Positions 28,470 to 36,705 of a DNA stretch of 64,000 nucleotides are shown in pieces. Source of the DNA: Reichenbachiella faecimaris (GTDB lineage: Bacteria; Bacteroidota; Bacteroidia; Cytophagales; Cyclobacteriaceae); NCBI RefSeq assembly GCF_900176375.1, contig NZ_FWYF01000003.1:1-64000 (forward strand). The letters run 5' to 3'. Both the position numbers and the translations under genes were made by a program. Positions within the stretch are counted from its first letter, which is position 1, and the number at the start of each line of letters is the position of its first letter. The notes beneath the pieces are model-generated. The model saw only the letters and a list, made by a program, of their open reading frames with translations, had not been told where the DNA came from and searched no databases.

Positions 28470-29550
28470 AATCAGGATCCAATATTGGAATTTTGACCGT
28501 AAAAAATTCTTCTGTTTGTTCAATCACCACCTTTTTGTCAGTGACAATATCATAATGGCTGCAAATATTGTCTAAACCAATTTTAGATGAGTAGCCTTTT
28601 GAGGACTTTAATCGAAGTGTATTTTTAATTATAATTTGATCACCCTCTATGGTAATCCACAGAGAAAGCGGATACTTCTCGGAGACCACATTATGCTTGA
28701 TGGCATTTTCTATCAAAAGCTGGAGCATAAGTGGAGGCACTTGATGAAAGTTCTTCTCCTCCGAAATATTGAATTGCAAATTTAGCTTGTCGCCAAATCG
28801 CAATCTCATCAAATCAATGTAGGAGGAGGTAGCTTTTAGTTCTTCTTCTATAGTTACCAGTCCTTTGTTTCTGTGCTCCAGTACATTGCGATAAACACTG
28901 GCTAGCTGCCTGATGAAATGATAGGCGGTTTCGGGATCAGAGTAGACCAAGGAAGAGAGTGTATTTAGGCTATTGAATAAAAAGTGAGGGTTTACTTGTG
29001 TCTTCAGCATTTCGTGGCGAAACTCAAGACTGGATTTTTTAAATCTTTCTAATTCTACCATAGACCTTCTCCACCTATTCAAAAAGTAGATGCCCATCTC
29101 GATGGCCACCACAATGACCGTAATGGAAAAAGTAGTGGTTATGACTACCACATCGTCAAACATAGGGCGCACGATAGGCTTGCCAAGCAGACGGTCAAAT
29201 AAAAACTTCAGACCCGTAACAGCCAAGACTACGAATAAGCTGTTGCTAACCAATTGAGCAAAAAATCTAGTAGAGATATTTTCTACCCACGGCAAGTATT
29301 TTTCGAGTCTTCTATTGATCCATCGGACGCCTTCCAGAATGATAAAAGCAATCACTATGGCTATGACATATTCTTGCCACTGAAACCTAATGCCAGATTC
29401 TTCATAAAAAAGACTGTAAATGAAATCAACAAAAAACTGGGTGCCAATACCCATTATGAGGATACTTAGCCAGCGCCACCAGTTTAATTTGCTATCAGAA
29501 TAAGTGCCAGGGATTCTCAATTCTTTGTTTGCCAATAACAGTTGATTCAT
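28450..29550 (-). CDS. LytS-type sensor histidine kinase, cassette 1
   Basis: A 366-residue kinase starting MNQLLLANKEL. An in-frame ATG at 29601 would force translation through a terminator hairpin (29562-29594), so 29550 is preferred. Four membrane segments occupy roughly residues 25-165, then a coiled coil and the His_kinase domain with TQVNPHFLFNSLNTL (His near residue 206) and LLIENAIKHN. The last G box (KIGLDNI) is present. It is paired with the overlapping LytTR regulator. It lies downstream of, and on the same strand as, the small CTD-like protein gene, with the terminator between them. Confidence 0.9.
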   Translation of the reverse strand: MNQLLLANKELRIPGTYSDSKLNWWRWLSILIMGIGTQFFVDFIYSLFYEESGIRFQWQEYVIAIVIAFIILEGVRWINRRLEKYLPWVENISTRFFAQLVSNSLFVVLAVTGLKFLFDRLLGKPIVRPMFDDVVVITTTFSITVIVVAIEMGIYFLNRWRRSMVELERFKKSSLEFRHEMLKTQVNPHFLFNSLNTLSSLVYSDPETAYHFIRQLASVYRNVLEHRNKGLVTIEEELKATSSYIDLMRLRFGDKLNLQFNISEEKNFHQVPPLMLQLLIENAIKHNVVSEKYPLSLWITIEGDQIIIKNTLRLKSSKGYSSKIGLDNICSHYDIVTDKKVVIEQTEEFFTVKIPILDPDYEGVNY

Positions 29551-29561
29551 GAAAGGTAAAT

Positions 29562-29594
29562 AAAAAAAGGATCCTAGCGGCCAGGCTAGGATCC
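29562..29594 (-). terminator. Terminator or attenuator in front of the kinase gene
   Basis: On the minus strand GGATCCTAGC (29594-29585) and GCTAGGATCC (29578-29569) form a perfect 10-bp stem with a 6-base loop followed by seven T. It ends the transcript of the small exported protein, and it is 12 nt from the kinase ATG at 29550. Any read-through would express the kinase and regulator, so it may work as an attenuator. Confidence 0.85.
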
Positions 29595-29687
29595 TCAGCA
29601 TGATACAAAAACAAAACTACTTAACGATTAAAGTTTTTGCTGCTTGCCGTGCTGAAACAGCCAACAGCGTTTGGTTCTTTCTAAGAA

Positions 29688-30026
29688 TTACTTCTTTTCG
29701 ATTTTTTTTATGACCGTGTAGTCGGCATTGGAAACTTTGTATGAGTACAATCCAGAAGGAAGATTGGATACATCAAATCTTTTTAAAACTTTCATGTCTT
29801 GTTTTACAGTTTCACTGTGTAGGGTCACTCCCTTTTGATCAATTATAGCAATCTGTACTTTGCTATCTGCAGGGTTTATCAGTTGTAGATAGATCATGTC
29901 ATTGGTGTGAGCGAAGATGTTTGCTTTTACTTCTGCACTTTCTTTTTTACCTGCTTTGTCCACATGAGCCAAAGCCATGGTAGTAAGTGCCATCATTGCG
30001 ATTACTGTTAATTTTAAAGCTTTCAT
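29688..30026 (-). CDS. Small exported protein resembling a free-standing T9SS sorting domain, copy 1
   Basis: A 112-residue protein from the ATG at 30026, which is directly followed by a signal peptide (MKALKLTVIAMMALT, cleavage near LAHVDK). The remainder (about residues 35-112) resembles the type IX secretion C-terminal domain fold: IYLQLINP, KVQIAIIDQKG, LHSETV, DVSNLPSGLYSYKVSN and a basic end IKKIEKK. No cargo domain is attached. By eye about 55-60% of the mature positions match the copy at 35048-35392. Its promoter region is also shared with that copy. The function is unknown; it may be a surface-exposed or periplasmic signal or decoy. Confidence 0.8.
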   Translation of the reverse strand: MKALKLTVIAMMALTTMALAHVDKAGKKESAEVKANIFAHTNDMIYLQLINPADSKVQIAIIDQKGVTLHSETVKQDMKVLKRFDVSNLPSGLYSYKVSNADYTVIKKIEKK

Positions 30027-30042
30027 AGGAGTATTATATTTC

Positions 30043-30131
30043 GTTGTGAACAATTAACTACAAGGCAAGGATAGAGGCGAAATGGAAATCTCAAAAGTTA
30101 AAATCGGTGAGCTTTATTTTTTCTCAGGTGA
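30043..30131 (-). promoter_or_regulatory. Conserved LytTR-type promoter of CTD-like gene, copy 1
   Basis: Two GGTGA boxes (30106-30110, 30127-30131) are exactly 21 bp apart, two helical turns, as in LytTR direct-repeat operators. Closer to the gene, on the minus strand, is a -7-like box TATCCTTG (30073-30066) and the leader element TTGTTCACAAC (30053-30043) ending 17 bp before the start codon. The same blocks in the same order stand in front of the paralogue at 35392. Confidence 0.6.
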
Positions 30132-30449
30132 AATGTAGCTTCTTCTTGTTGAAGTATAATGGAGTTTTTGGGCTGTTTTTTAATTGCGATGGCAACCCAT
30201 ATAAATTCATGTCATAAGACAGTCTTTAAACAGTAAAAGTGCGTAAAATGAGAGTAATTAGTATTTTTTGCTGGAAGCGTAAATCACCCGAATAGAACAA
30301 TTGTTGTTTCAAACTTAAGGTTGAATGAAATGGGTTGTTTTGTCAAATTGTTTTCATACCTATGTCAAGACTAGGGTCAAAGTTTCCCGTTTGGATGAAG
30401 CATGCTTGCATAGCTGGAAGGGTCAGAACATGCAAAAAAAGTCATTAAC
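30132..30449. other. Non-coding stretch before phzF-type gene
   Basis: This 318-bp stretch is A/T-rich and holds no credible gene; the longest open frame on the + strand from 30159 has only 25 codons. It must contain the promoter of the rightward PhzF/decarboxylase operon. I see no riboswitch-like fold that I can name. Confidence 0.5.
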
Positions 30450-31319
30450 ATGAAAAAAGTTAAAGTACAAATCATAAATTCTTTTTCGATCAATGAAAAA
30501 GGCGGAAACCCGGCAGGGGTAGTATTGGATGCCGACCATTTGAGCATGGCTCAAAAGCAGACAGTTGCTAAGTCAGTGGGAGTATCTGAAACGGCCTTTC
30601 TTTATCAATCTGAGCTTGCTGACTTTAAGGTAGATTTCTTTACACCTACTAAACAGATTCCCCATTGTGGTCATGCGACAGTGGCAGCCTTTTCCTATTT
30701 AAGGCAGTTGAACCAAATCGCAACAGATCGTTCAAGTAAGGAAACTATTGATGGACTTAGAAGTATATTTTTTGAAGAGAGTCGAGCTTATATGGAGCAA
30801 AAGTCACCAGCTTTTTATCAACTGAGTGATGATGAGATATCACAAACGGCCCGAGCTTTGGGCTTGAAGAGCACAGACTTGCTAGCCTTGCCTCAAATTG
30901 TAAATACAGGCAATTCCTTTTTAATTGTTGAAGTTGAAGAGCGTGTATTGGAATCTATAGAGCCCCTACATCCTGAAATTGAAAAAATATCCAAGAAGCA
31001 TGACCTGATTGGGTTTTATGTCTTTGCGAAACCAGCAGATCCAGCTTTTGATGCTACCACACGAATGTTTGCCCCTTATTATGGAATAGACGAGGAATCA
31101 GCTACAGGTATGGCGGCTGGTCCATTGGCCTGTTATTTAGATAAGTATCATTCCAACCGTACTCCTAACTACAAGATATCCCAAGGTAGGTTTATGACTG
31201 CACCTTCTCCTAGCTGTATTTATGTGAGATTGGAAAAGTCGGAGGATCAGGTCACTCGACTATTTGCTGGTGGAGACGCCTATGTTTCAAGTACGATAAA
31301 CCTAAATATCAATGAATAA
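30450..31319 (+). CDS. PhzF-family isomerase/epimerase
   Basis: A 289-residue PhzF-fold protein. The signature segments are the N-terminal NSFSINEKGGNPAGVV, the catalytic Glu in VSETAFLY (about residue 47), FFTPTKQIPHCGHATVAAF (about 65-85) and the second-domain ESATGMAAGPLACYL. PhzF enzymes shift protons on small carboxylic substrates, as in phenazine synthesis, but most members have unknown substrates. It overlaps the following PLP decarboxylase gene by 8 nt, so the two act in one pathway, perhaps on an amino-acid-derived compound. No phenazine genes are near. Confidence 0.88.
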   Translation: MKKVKVQIINSFSINEKGGNPAGVVLDADHLSMAQKQTVAKSVGVSETAFLYQSELADFKVDFFTPTKQIPHCGHATVAAFSYLRQLNQIATDRSSKETIDGLRSIFFEESRAYMEQKSPAFYQLSDDEISQTARALGLKSTDLLALPQIVNTGNSFLIVEVEERVLESIEPLHPEIEKISKKHDLIGFYVFAKPADPAFDATTRMFAPYYGIDEESATGMAAGPLACYLDKYHSNRTPNYKISQGRFMTAPSPSCIYVRLEKSEDQVTRLFAGGDAYVSSTINLNINE

Positions 31320-32715
31320 TCTACTAAAACAAGATCTGGACGAAATTCATGACTTAATGAATAGTACGCTTCGTGAGGGTTTGAATTACCTTGATCAGAT
31401 TAACGAATTGCCGACTTCTGTAAAAGTAGAAGGGTCTCAATCCGTTAATTTGGATGAGTTAGGTATGGGAGGAAAAAAAGCCCTGTCAGAATTTAATCAA
31501 CGGTTCAAATCTCTGATGGTCGCTTCTACTGGCCCTAGATATTGGGGTTTTGTTACTGGAGGTGCTACGCCTGCGGCTTTGATGGGTGATGTACTGGCGA
31601 CAATTTACGATCAAAATACACAGACGGATAAAGGGCATGGGGATGTTTCGGCTCTGATCGAGTTCGAAACGATTCAGTTACTCTTAGATTTATTTGATCT
31701 ACCAAAAGATTATCTAGGCGGGTTCGTCACAGGGGCAACCATGTCAAATTTTAGCTGTCTGGCCGTTGGACGTCAATGGCTGGGCAAACAAAAAGGGATT
31801 GATATTGCCAAAGAGGGAATAAGTGGTCAACTGAAAGTATTGGCTGCCACTCCACATTCTTCAGCCATCAAATCACTGGCCATGCTGGGCATGGGCAGTG
31901 CCAATTTGATCAAGGTGGGTACGCTTGGAGGTACCAGAGAAGCCATTGACATGGAAGATCTAAAACATAAGATAGATGATCTCAATGGAGAACCATTTAT
32001 TTTGATCACTAGTGGAGGTACTGTGAATACAGTTGACTTTGATGATTTTGAAGCTATTGCTCAATTGCGCAAGAAGCATAATTTCTGGTGGCATATAGAT
32101 GCTGCTTTTGGGGGATTCGCCGTTTTGTCGCCAGCGCATGATTTTTTACTGAAAGGGTGGGAGCATGCAGATAGCTTGACCATAGATGGTCACAAATGGT
32201 TGAATGTACCTTATGAAAGCGCATTCTTTTTTATAAAAGAAAAGCATAAACTGTCGCAAGTAGAAGCTTTTCAGAACTCTAATGCACCTTATTTGGGAGA
32301 TCCATTAGATAATTTCAATTATCTCAACTTCCTTCCGGAAAACTCCCGAAGATTCAAGGCACTAGCGGCTTGGTTTACACTGAAGGCTTATGGGAAAGAA
32401 GGGCACAAAGAAATCATCACCAGGAATATTAAACAGACCCAGCAGTTAGGTTCTTTTGTGGAAAACAGCAAGCATTTCGAGTTGCTTGCTCCAGTTCGTT
32501 TAAATACAGTTTGCTTTACGCTAAGAGGCGAAAGTGATGCAGCAAGAGTTAATAAATTCTTAAATGAATTGAATGACACTGGAAAGGTTTTCATGACGCC
32601 GACTGTGTTTAATGGCAGAAGTGGTATCCGAGCCGCACTAGTCAATTGGAGAACAACTGACGAGGATGTATTATTGGTGTGGCAATTGATGCAACAGACA
32701 TTTGAAGGTATATAA
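31312..32715 (+). CDS. PLP-dependent amino-acid decarboxylase (group II)
   Basis: A 467-residue fold-type I PLP enzyme of the aromatic/glutamate decarboxylase group. Recognisable segments are GYVTGGATPAALMGD-like YWGFVTGGATPA (about residue 77), WHIDAAFGGFAVL (PLP Asp and Ala, about 260) and the PLP lysine in TIDGHKWLNVPYE (about residue 302). It would remove the carboxylate from an amino acid to give an amine; aromatic amino acids are the commonest substrates in the group, but this cannot be decided here. Its start overlaps the PhzF-type gene by 8 nt. Confidence 0.88.
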   Translation: MNNLLKQDLDEIHDLMNSTLREGLNYLDQINELPTSVKVEGSQSVNLDELGMGGKKALSEFNQRFKSLMVASTGPRYWGFVTGGATPAALMGDVLATIYDQNTQTDKGHGDVSALIEFETIQLLLDLFDLPKDYLGGFVTGATMSNFSCLAVGRQWLGKQKGIDIAKEGISGQLKVLAATPHSSAIKSLAMLGMGSANLIKVGTLGGTREAIDMEDLKHKIDDLNGEPFILITSGGTVNTVDFDDFEAIAQLRKKHNFWWHIDAAFGGFAVLSPAHDFLLKGWEHADSLTIDGHKWLNVPYESAFFFIKEKHKLSQVEAFQNSNAPYLGDPLDNFNYLNFLPENSRRFKALAAWFTLKAYGKEGHKEIITRNIKQTQQLGSFVENSKHFELLAPVRLNTVCFTLRGESDAARVNKFLNELNDTGKVFMTPTVFNGRSGIRAALVNWRTTDEDVLLVWQLMQQTFEGI

Positions 32716-32940
32716 AGGCTATAAGGCACCAAGCAAACTACTTAAAGGGTCTTTGTCTTACGGTTGGATGGATTAGAGTCCAGAAAAGATCGCCAAGAAG
32801 AATAGGTTATATAGGTAAGACGCAACAATATCTTAAATAAAAACAACTTTATCATCTTATTTTGCAAGTAAGAGTTTTTGGATTCGCTGAATGAAGTTAA
32901 ATTAGCCGATTATTTGATAGTCAATCCATCTTTACTTGAA

Positions 32941-34935
32941 ATGAAACAGTTCGTTCAACTTTCTCTCGTATTATTATTTTGGGGAGCAGTACACCACACC
33001 AGTGCTCAGAATCCACAAGATAAAGCTTCTGACCATAAGTCGTTTAAAAAAGGGGCAAGGCTGTTTAAGAATGGTAATTTCGTAAAGGCGGAAGAGCAGT
33101 TTCAGATGCTATTGGATTCTGGGTATCGCGACAACGATTTGATTACCTACCAGGCTCAGGTGCATTTAGAGCTACATGAGCCTCATGCAGCTAAGGATGT
33201 GATCTTATTGTCTAAGAAGAGAGATCAAGATTTGGATTATCTATTGGCGATTTCTTATTATTATTTGGAAGAGTTTGAAGAGGCTTTTGTAGAACTTTCG
33301 TTTGTCACTGACACGGCAACCTTTCATGTAAAAGAAATGCATGATAGAATAGCTGATGTCATGCACCATTATCACGATGCCCAAGGCTATGTCATCCAAA
33401 ACTTTGGACCTGAGGTAAATACCAAGTTTAGAGAGTATGCGCCCGTTATGTACGATGGATTTAGCGAATTACTTTTTACAAGCCGAAATGATTCTAGCGA
33501 ATACACTGCACATGACGGGTTGGCTTTTGAAGCTATTCATGACACCAGAATAGATAGCTTAAACAAATGGCATGTAGCTGACCCCTTCGAATTTCATACA
33601 GCACATGAGCAAAGACATGATGCTACTGTGCAGGTATATCGCAATCATACCAAGCTCATTACATTCCATGATGGTAGATTATTTAAGTCCCACAGAGTGA
33701 ATAACGTTTGGGAAGAAGACGGGCCATTGGAACTTCATGCTGATGAAGTAGCCACGGATACGCATTGCCATATATCTGATGACGAATCCAGTATTATTTT
33801 TGCTTCAGATTTTCATACTTATGGCCATAATCTGGATTTGTTTACGGCTCACAAGCTGGAAGATGGAACCTGGAGCGAGCCCGAGCCTATAGCTGAGCTG
33901 AATACAGATTTTGATGAAGATTCGCCTTTTCTGGCTGGTGACAGTACATTGTACTTTAGCTCAAGGGGGCATGGATCACTTGGGGGCTATGATGTATTCA
34001 AAACTAATTATGACAAAAAGACCAAGAAGTGGAGCAAGCCTATAAACCTTGACTACCCTATTAATACAGTAGCAGAGGATATTTACTACTCTACTTATGG
34101 CAAAGTGGCATTTATCAGTTCTACTAGAAATGGCGGTTATGGATCATTGGATTTGTATAGAATTTTACTTTTCAACGAAATTTTGATTGGAGGAACCATT
34201 ACAGATGAAAAGACTGGCGATCCAGTACCAAATGCTGCGGTTGAAATTGCTTATGATTCGCTGTACTTCCGCACGTACACGGATAAAAATGGAAAATATG
34301 AGATATATGCGCCTGTCAATAAAAACATGAAAATCACTGTGGTGGATGGAGACAGACAACTTTCACAAGGAGAGTACTTTCTGGATGTGTTTTTTAGAGA
34401 GGAAGACAATCTAAAGTTTGATCTTGAAATACCAAGTAAAGGTGCTGCTGCCCCTGTAGGGTCTCAGCTCATTCATGTAGAGATGAAAAATGACTTTGCG
34501 AAGAAACCTTATATTAAATCCGTTGCCAAGGATCAAATCTCAGGCTGGTCGGATAGTCTGAAAAATCATTACGAAAAAGTCAGAATCGAGCATGCACCTC
34601 CCGGCCCTGGTACGGTCACTGTTTATTTAGAATTCAATAGTACAGAGTTGAGTTCTTCAGTCAAAGAGGTATTGGATGAGTTATATAAAGACCTGCTGAA
34701 GACTGGCAGGTACAAGGTAGAAATAAGTGGGCATACAGACCCCAAAGGCCCAGCAGCATACAATCAGAAATTATCTGAAAGAAGAGCTAAGGTAGTGGCT
34801 GACTACATGTTTGAACATGGCTTTGATGCCAAAAGAGCCAAAGTGGTGGGTTTTGGGGAAAGCAAGCTTATCGACAAGACTAAATCCGCAGAGGCAGATG
34901 CTAAGAATAGAAGAGTAGAAATACGATATTATTAA
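32941..34935 (+). CDS. OmpA-family outer-membrane protein with TPR, propeller and CRD (PorE-like architecture)
   Basis: A 664-residue protein from the ATG at 32941, which gives a signal peptide (MKQFVQLSLVLLFWG, cleavage near TSAQ). Order of parts: TPR-like helices (about residues 35-150), a WD40/PD40-like beta-propeller (about 160-410, with SPFLAGDSTLYFSSRGHGSLGGYDVFK), a carboxypeptidase-regulatory-like domain (about 415-490) and a C-terminal OmpA peptidoglycan-binding domain (about 555-664, ISGHTDPKGPAAYNQKLSERR). This order equals that of PorE of the type IX secretion system and of many Cytophagales paralogues, usually beside PorP/SprF genes, absent here. It probably tethers the outer membrane or a surface apparatus to peptidoglycan. 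Confidence 0.85.
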   Translation: MKQFVQLSLVLLFWGAVHHTSAQNPQDKASDHKSFKKGARLFKNGNFVKAEEQFQMLLDSGYRDNDLITYQAQVHLELHEPHAAKDVILLSKKRDQDLDYLLAISYYYLEEFEEAFVELSFVTDTATFHVKEMHDRIADVMHHYHDAQGYVIQNFGPEVNTKFREYAPVMYDGFSELLFTSRNDSSEYTAHDGLAFEAIHDTRIDSLNKWHVADPFEFHTAHEQRHDATVQVYRNHTKLITFHDGRLFKSHRVNNVWEEDGPLELHADEVATDTHCHISDDESSIIFASDFHTYGHNLDLFTAHKLEDGTWSEPEPIAELNTDFDEDSPFLAGDSTLYFSSRGHGSLGGYDVFKTNYDKKTKKWSKPINLDYPINTVAEDIYYSTYGKVAFISSTRNGGYGSLDLYRILLFNEILIGGTITDEKTGDPVPNAAVEIAYDSLYFRTYTDKNGKYEIYAPVNKNMKITVVDGDRQLSQGEYFLDVFFREEDNLKFDLEIPSKGAAAPVGSQLIHVEMKNDFAKKPYIKSVAKDQISGWSDSLKNHYEKVRIEHAPPGPGTVTVYLEFNSTELSSSVKEVLDELYKDLLKTGRYKVEISGHTDPKGPAAYNQKLSERRAKVVADYMFEHGFDAKRAKVVGFGESKLIDKTKSAEADAKNRRVEIRYY

Positions 34936-34945
34936 AGGGCGCAAT

Positions 34946-34988
34946 CCATAAAAAAATCCGTCAGGCCTGACGGATTTTTTTATGGATG
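34946..34988. terminator. Bidirectional terminator
   Basis: ATCCGTCAGG and CCTGACGGAT form an uninterrupted dyad flanked by an A-run on the left and a T-run on the right, with CCATAAA and TTTATGG extending the symmetry. It ends the OmpA-family transcript and can also stop the convergent CTD-like gene transcript. Confidence 0.88.
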
Positions 34989-35047
34989 TGTCAACCCAAA
35001 AACTGACACAGAATTAAGATTTGGTTTACTCGCTCCTTGCAACAAGT

Positions 35048-35392
35048 TTACTCTTTATCTATTTTCTTTTTTAGTGTATAAAATTCACTAGAAACTTCAT
35101 AGAAGTAAGACCCAGCTGGTAAGTTGGAGATATCAAATCTCTTCAACGTTTTTACTTCTTCTTTGACAGATTCTGAGTGAAGCACATGGCCATTTTGGTC
35201 GGAAATTTTAATAAGAACCTTTCCCCTACCAGCTTTTTCTAGCTGTACATAGATCATATCATTTTTAGAAGGAAAAATTTGTGCTTTTACTTCAACACTC
35301 TTTTCCTTGTCGGCTTTGTCCACATTGGCCAAAGCTACATTTGCAACTGTCGTGAATGCCACGACTGCTAAGAATTTTAAACTAGCTTTCAT
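35048..35392 (-). CDS. Small exported protein resembling a free-standing T9SS sorting domain, copy 2
   Basis: A 114-residue protein from the ATG at 35392; the longer open frame upstream lacks any signal peptide and runs through the conserved promoter. The signal peptide MKASLKFLAVVAFT is followed by ANVDKADKEKS and a domain with IYVQLEKA, KVLIKISDQNG, LHSESV, DISNLPAGSYFYEVSS and a basic end. It is the paralogue of the protein at 29688-30026. The gene is divergent from the kinase-regulator pair at 35661-37464, whereas copy 1 is co-directional with its pair. Both copies look intact. The function is unknown. Confidence 0.8.
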   Translation of the reverse strand: MKASLKFLAVVAFTTVANVALANVDKADKEKSVEVKAQIFPSKNDMIYVQLEKAGRGKVLIKISDQNGHVLHSESVKEEVKTLKRFDISNLPAGSYFYEVSSEFYTLKKKIDKE

Positions 35393-35406
35393 AGAAGTAT
35401 CGTTTA

Positions 35407-35495
35407 GTTGTGAACAATAAATTACATGGTAAGAATAACGGGGTTTTGTAGTAGCAGAAAGCAAAAACAGGTGAGCTTCAATATTTATAAGGTGA
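35407..35495 (-). promoter_or_regulatory. Conserved LytTR-type promoter of CTD-like gene, copy 2
   Basis: GGTGA boxes at 35470-35474 and 35491-35495 are again exactly 21 bp apart and 78-103 bp from the start codon. On the minus strand TATTCTTA (35436-35429) and TTGTTCACAAC (35417-35407) match the core promoter and leader of copy 1 base for base in most positions. The region also separates the divergent kinase gene, so one site could serve both directions. Confidence 0.6.
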
Positions 35496-35660
35496 ATTTT
35501 AATGTGCTTCAGTTGAATGTAAACGTCTATTTTCAAGCTATTTGTTAAGGCTGATATTAGTTTCCCCCAAATCTGCTAAAGGGCAGTTTCACGCCCCATT
35601 TTTACAGGTTCACTCCTTTTTATAACCTATATATTCCAAAATCAGTTTTCTTTACAAAGA

Positions 35661-36704
35661 ATGAAATTCAGTTGGAAACTCATATTGTACTTTGGATTTG
35701 CTGGGGTGGTTGCCTCAGTTTTCATGACCGTTTTGCGATTTGCCAGAAAGAACTTTGAAGGCGATATCATAAATGTTTGTGGAAATTTCTTTCTCAATGC
35801 TATTCAGGGTTACGTATTGGTTGTGATCGTAGCGAGTATAGTATTATACGTGTTGGGTTGGATTGATAGGTTTCTTCCATGGAATCGAAAGGCTTTTTTA
35901 AGATTCATAGCTGATTTGGTCATCACGCCTGCCATAGCTATGGTCATCATGCTCCCACTAAGTACGATCACGTTTTATATAGGTATGGACTATGATCATG
36001 GTTCTCTAAAGGAGCACATCATTGCCAATATGTCTATCACGCTAGTCATGGATATTATTATGGTTGGTATTTATGAGGGTTACTATTTTTTCACACTTTG
36101 GAAAAAATCATTAATTAAGAATGAGCAGCTCGAAAAGGAAAATATGACCGCTCGCTATGAAGCACTAAAAAATCAGGTCAACCCTCATTTTTTATTCAAT
36201 AGTTTGAATACAGTATCTGCACTCATACATGAAGACCCAAATAAGGCAGAAGAATTCATTGATGAGTTTTGTAAAATTTATAGGTTTTTACTAGAGCATC
36301 AAGACAAAAACCTTCACTTATTAAGGGATGAATTGACTTTTGTAAAATCCTTTTTGGCGCTACAGCAAGTGAGGTTTGGGCAAAGTTTGGTGTCGTCAGT
36401 GGAATTGGATGAAGATAAGTTGGATGATTTAATACCTACACTTTCGTTACAGCTTTTGGTGGAGAATGCCATTAAGCACAATCAGGTTACTGAAGAGAAA
36501 CCGCTTAGTATTTCTATCACAGAGGAAAATGGGATGGTGGTGGTAAAGAACACATTGCAGGTCAGAGCAGAAAAGTTGAAATCTACAGGAATTGGGTTGA
36601 ACAATTTGAATGCTCGTTATGAAATGTTGGCAAATCTAAAGCCTGTTTTTTTTAAAACAGAAAGTGAATATGTGGCCAAGCTGCCACTGATACAAAAAGC
36701 ATAG
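35661..36704 (+). CDS. LytS-type sensor histidine kinase, cassette 2
   Basis: A 347-residue kinase with four membrane segments (about residues 5-25, 48-68, 82-108, 125-147), a coiled-coil linker and a His_kinase domain with NQVNPHFLFNSLNTV (His near residue 176), LLVENAIKHNQV and the final box TGIGLNNL. It is a paralogue of the kinase at 28450-29550. It ends 1 nt before the regulator gene. The divergent small exported protein gene shares its 5' region. Confidence 0.92.
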   Translation: MKFSWKLILYFGFAGVVASVFMTVLRFARKNFEGDIINVCGNFFLNAIQGYVLVVIVASIVLYVLGWIDRFLPWNRKAFLRFIADLVITPAIAMVIMLPLSTITFYIGMDYDHGSLKEHIIANMSITLVMDIIMVGIYEGYYFFTLWKKSLIKNEQLEKENMTARYEALKNQVNPHFLFNSLNTVSALIHEDPNKAEEFIDEFCKIYRFLLEHQDKNLHLLRDELTFVKSFLALQQVRFGQSLVSSVELDEDKLDDLIPTLSLQLLVENAIKHNQVTEEKPLSISITEENGMVVVKNTLQVRAEKLKSTGIGLNNLNARYEMLANLKPVFFKTESEYVAKLPLIQKA

Positions 36705-36705
36705 G

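Noticed and set aside
30159-30236. 25-codon open frame upstream of the PhzF-type gene
   Set aside because: Short, without signal peptide pattern or conserved context, and overlapping the promoter region; expected by chance.
35393-35536. Extended N-terminus for the second CTD-like protein
   Set aside because: The extra 48 residues hold no signal peptide and coincide with the conserved promoter blocks shared with the paralogue, so the start at 35392 is preferred.
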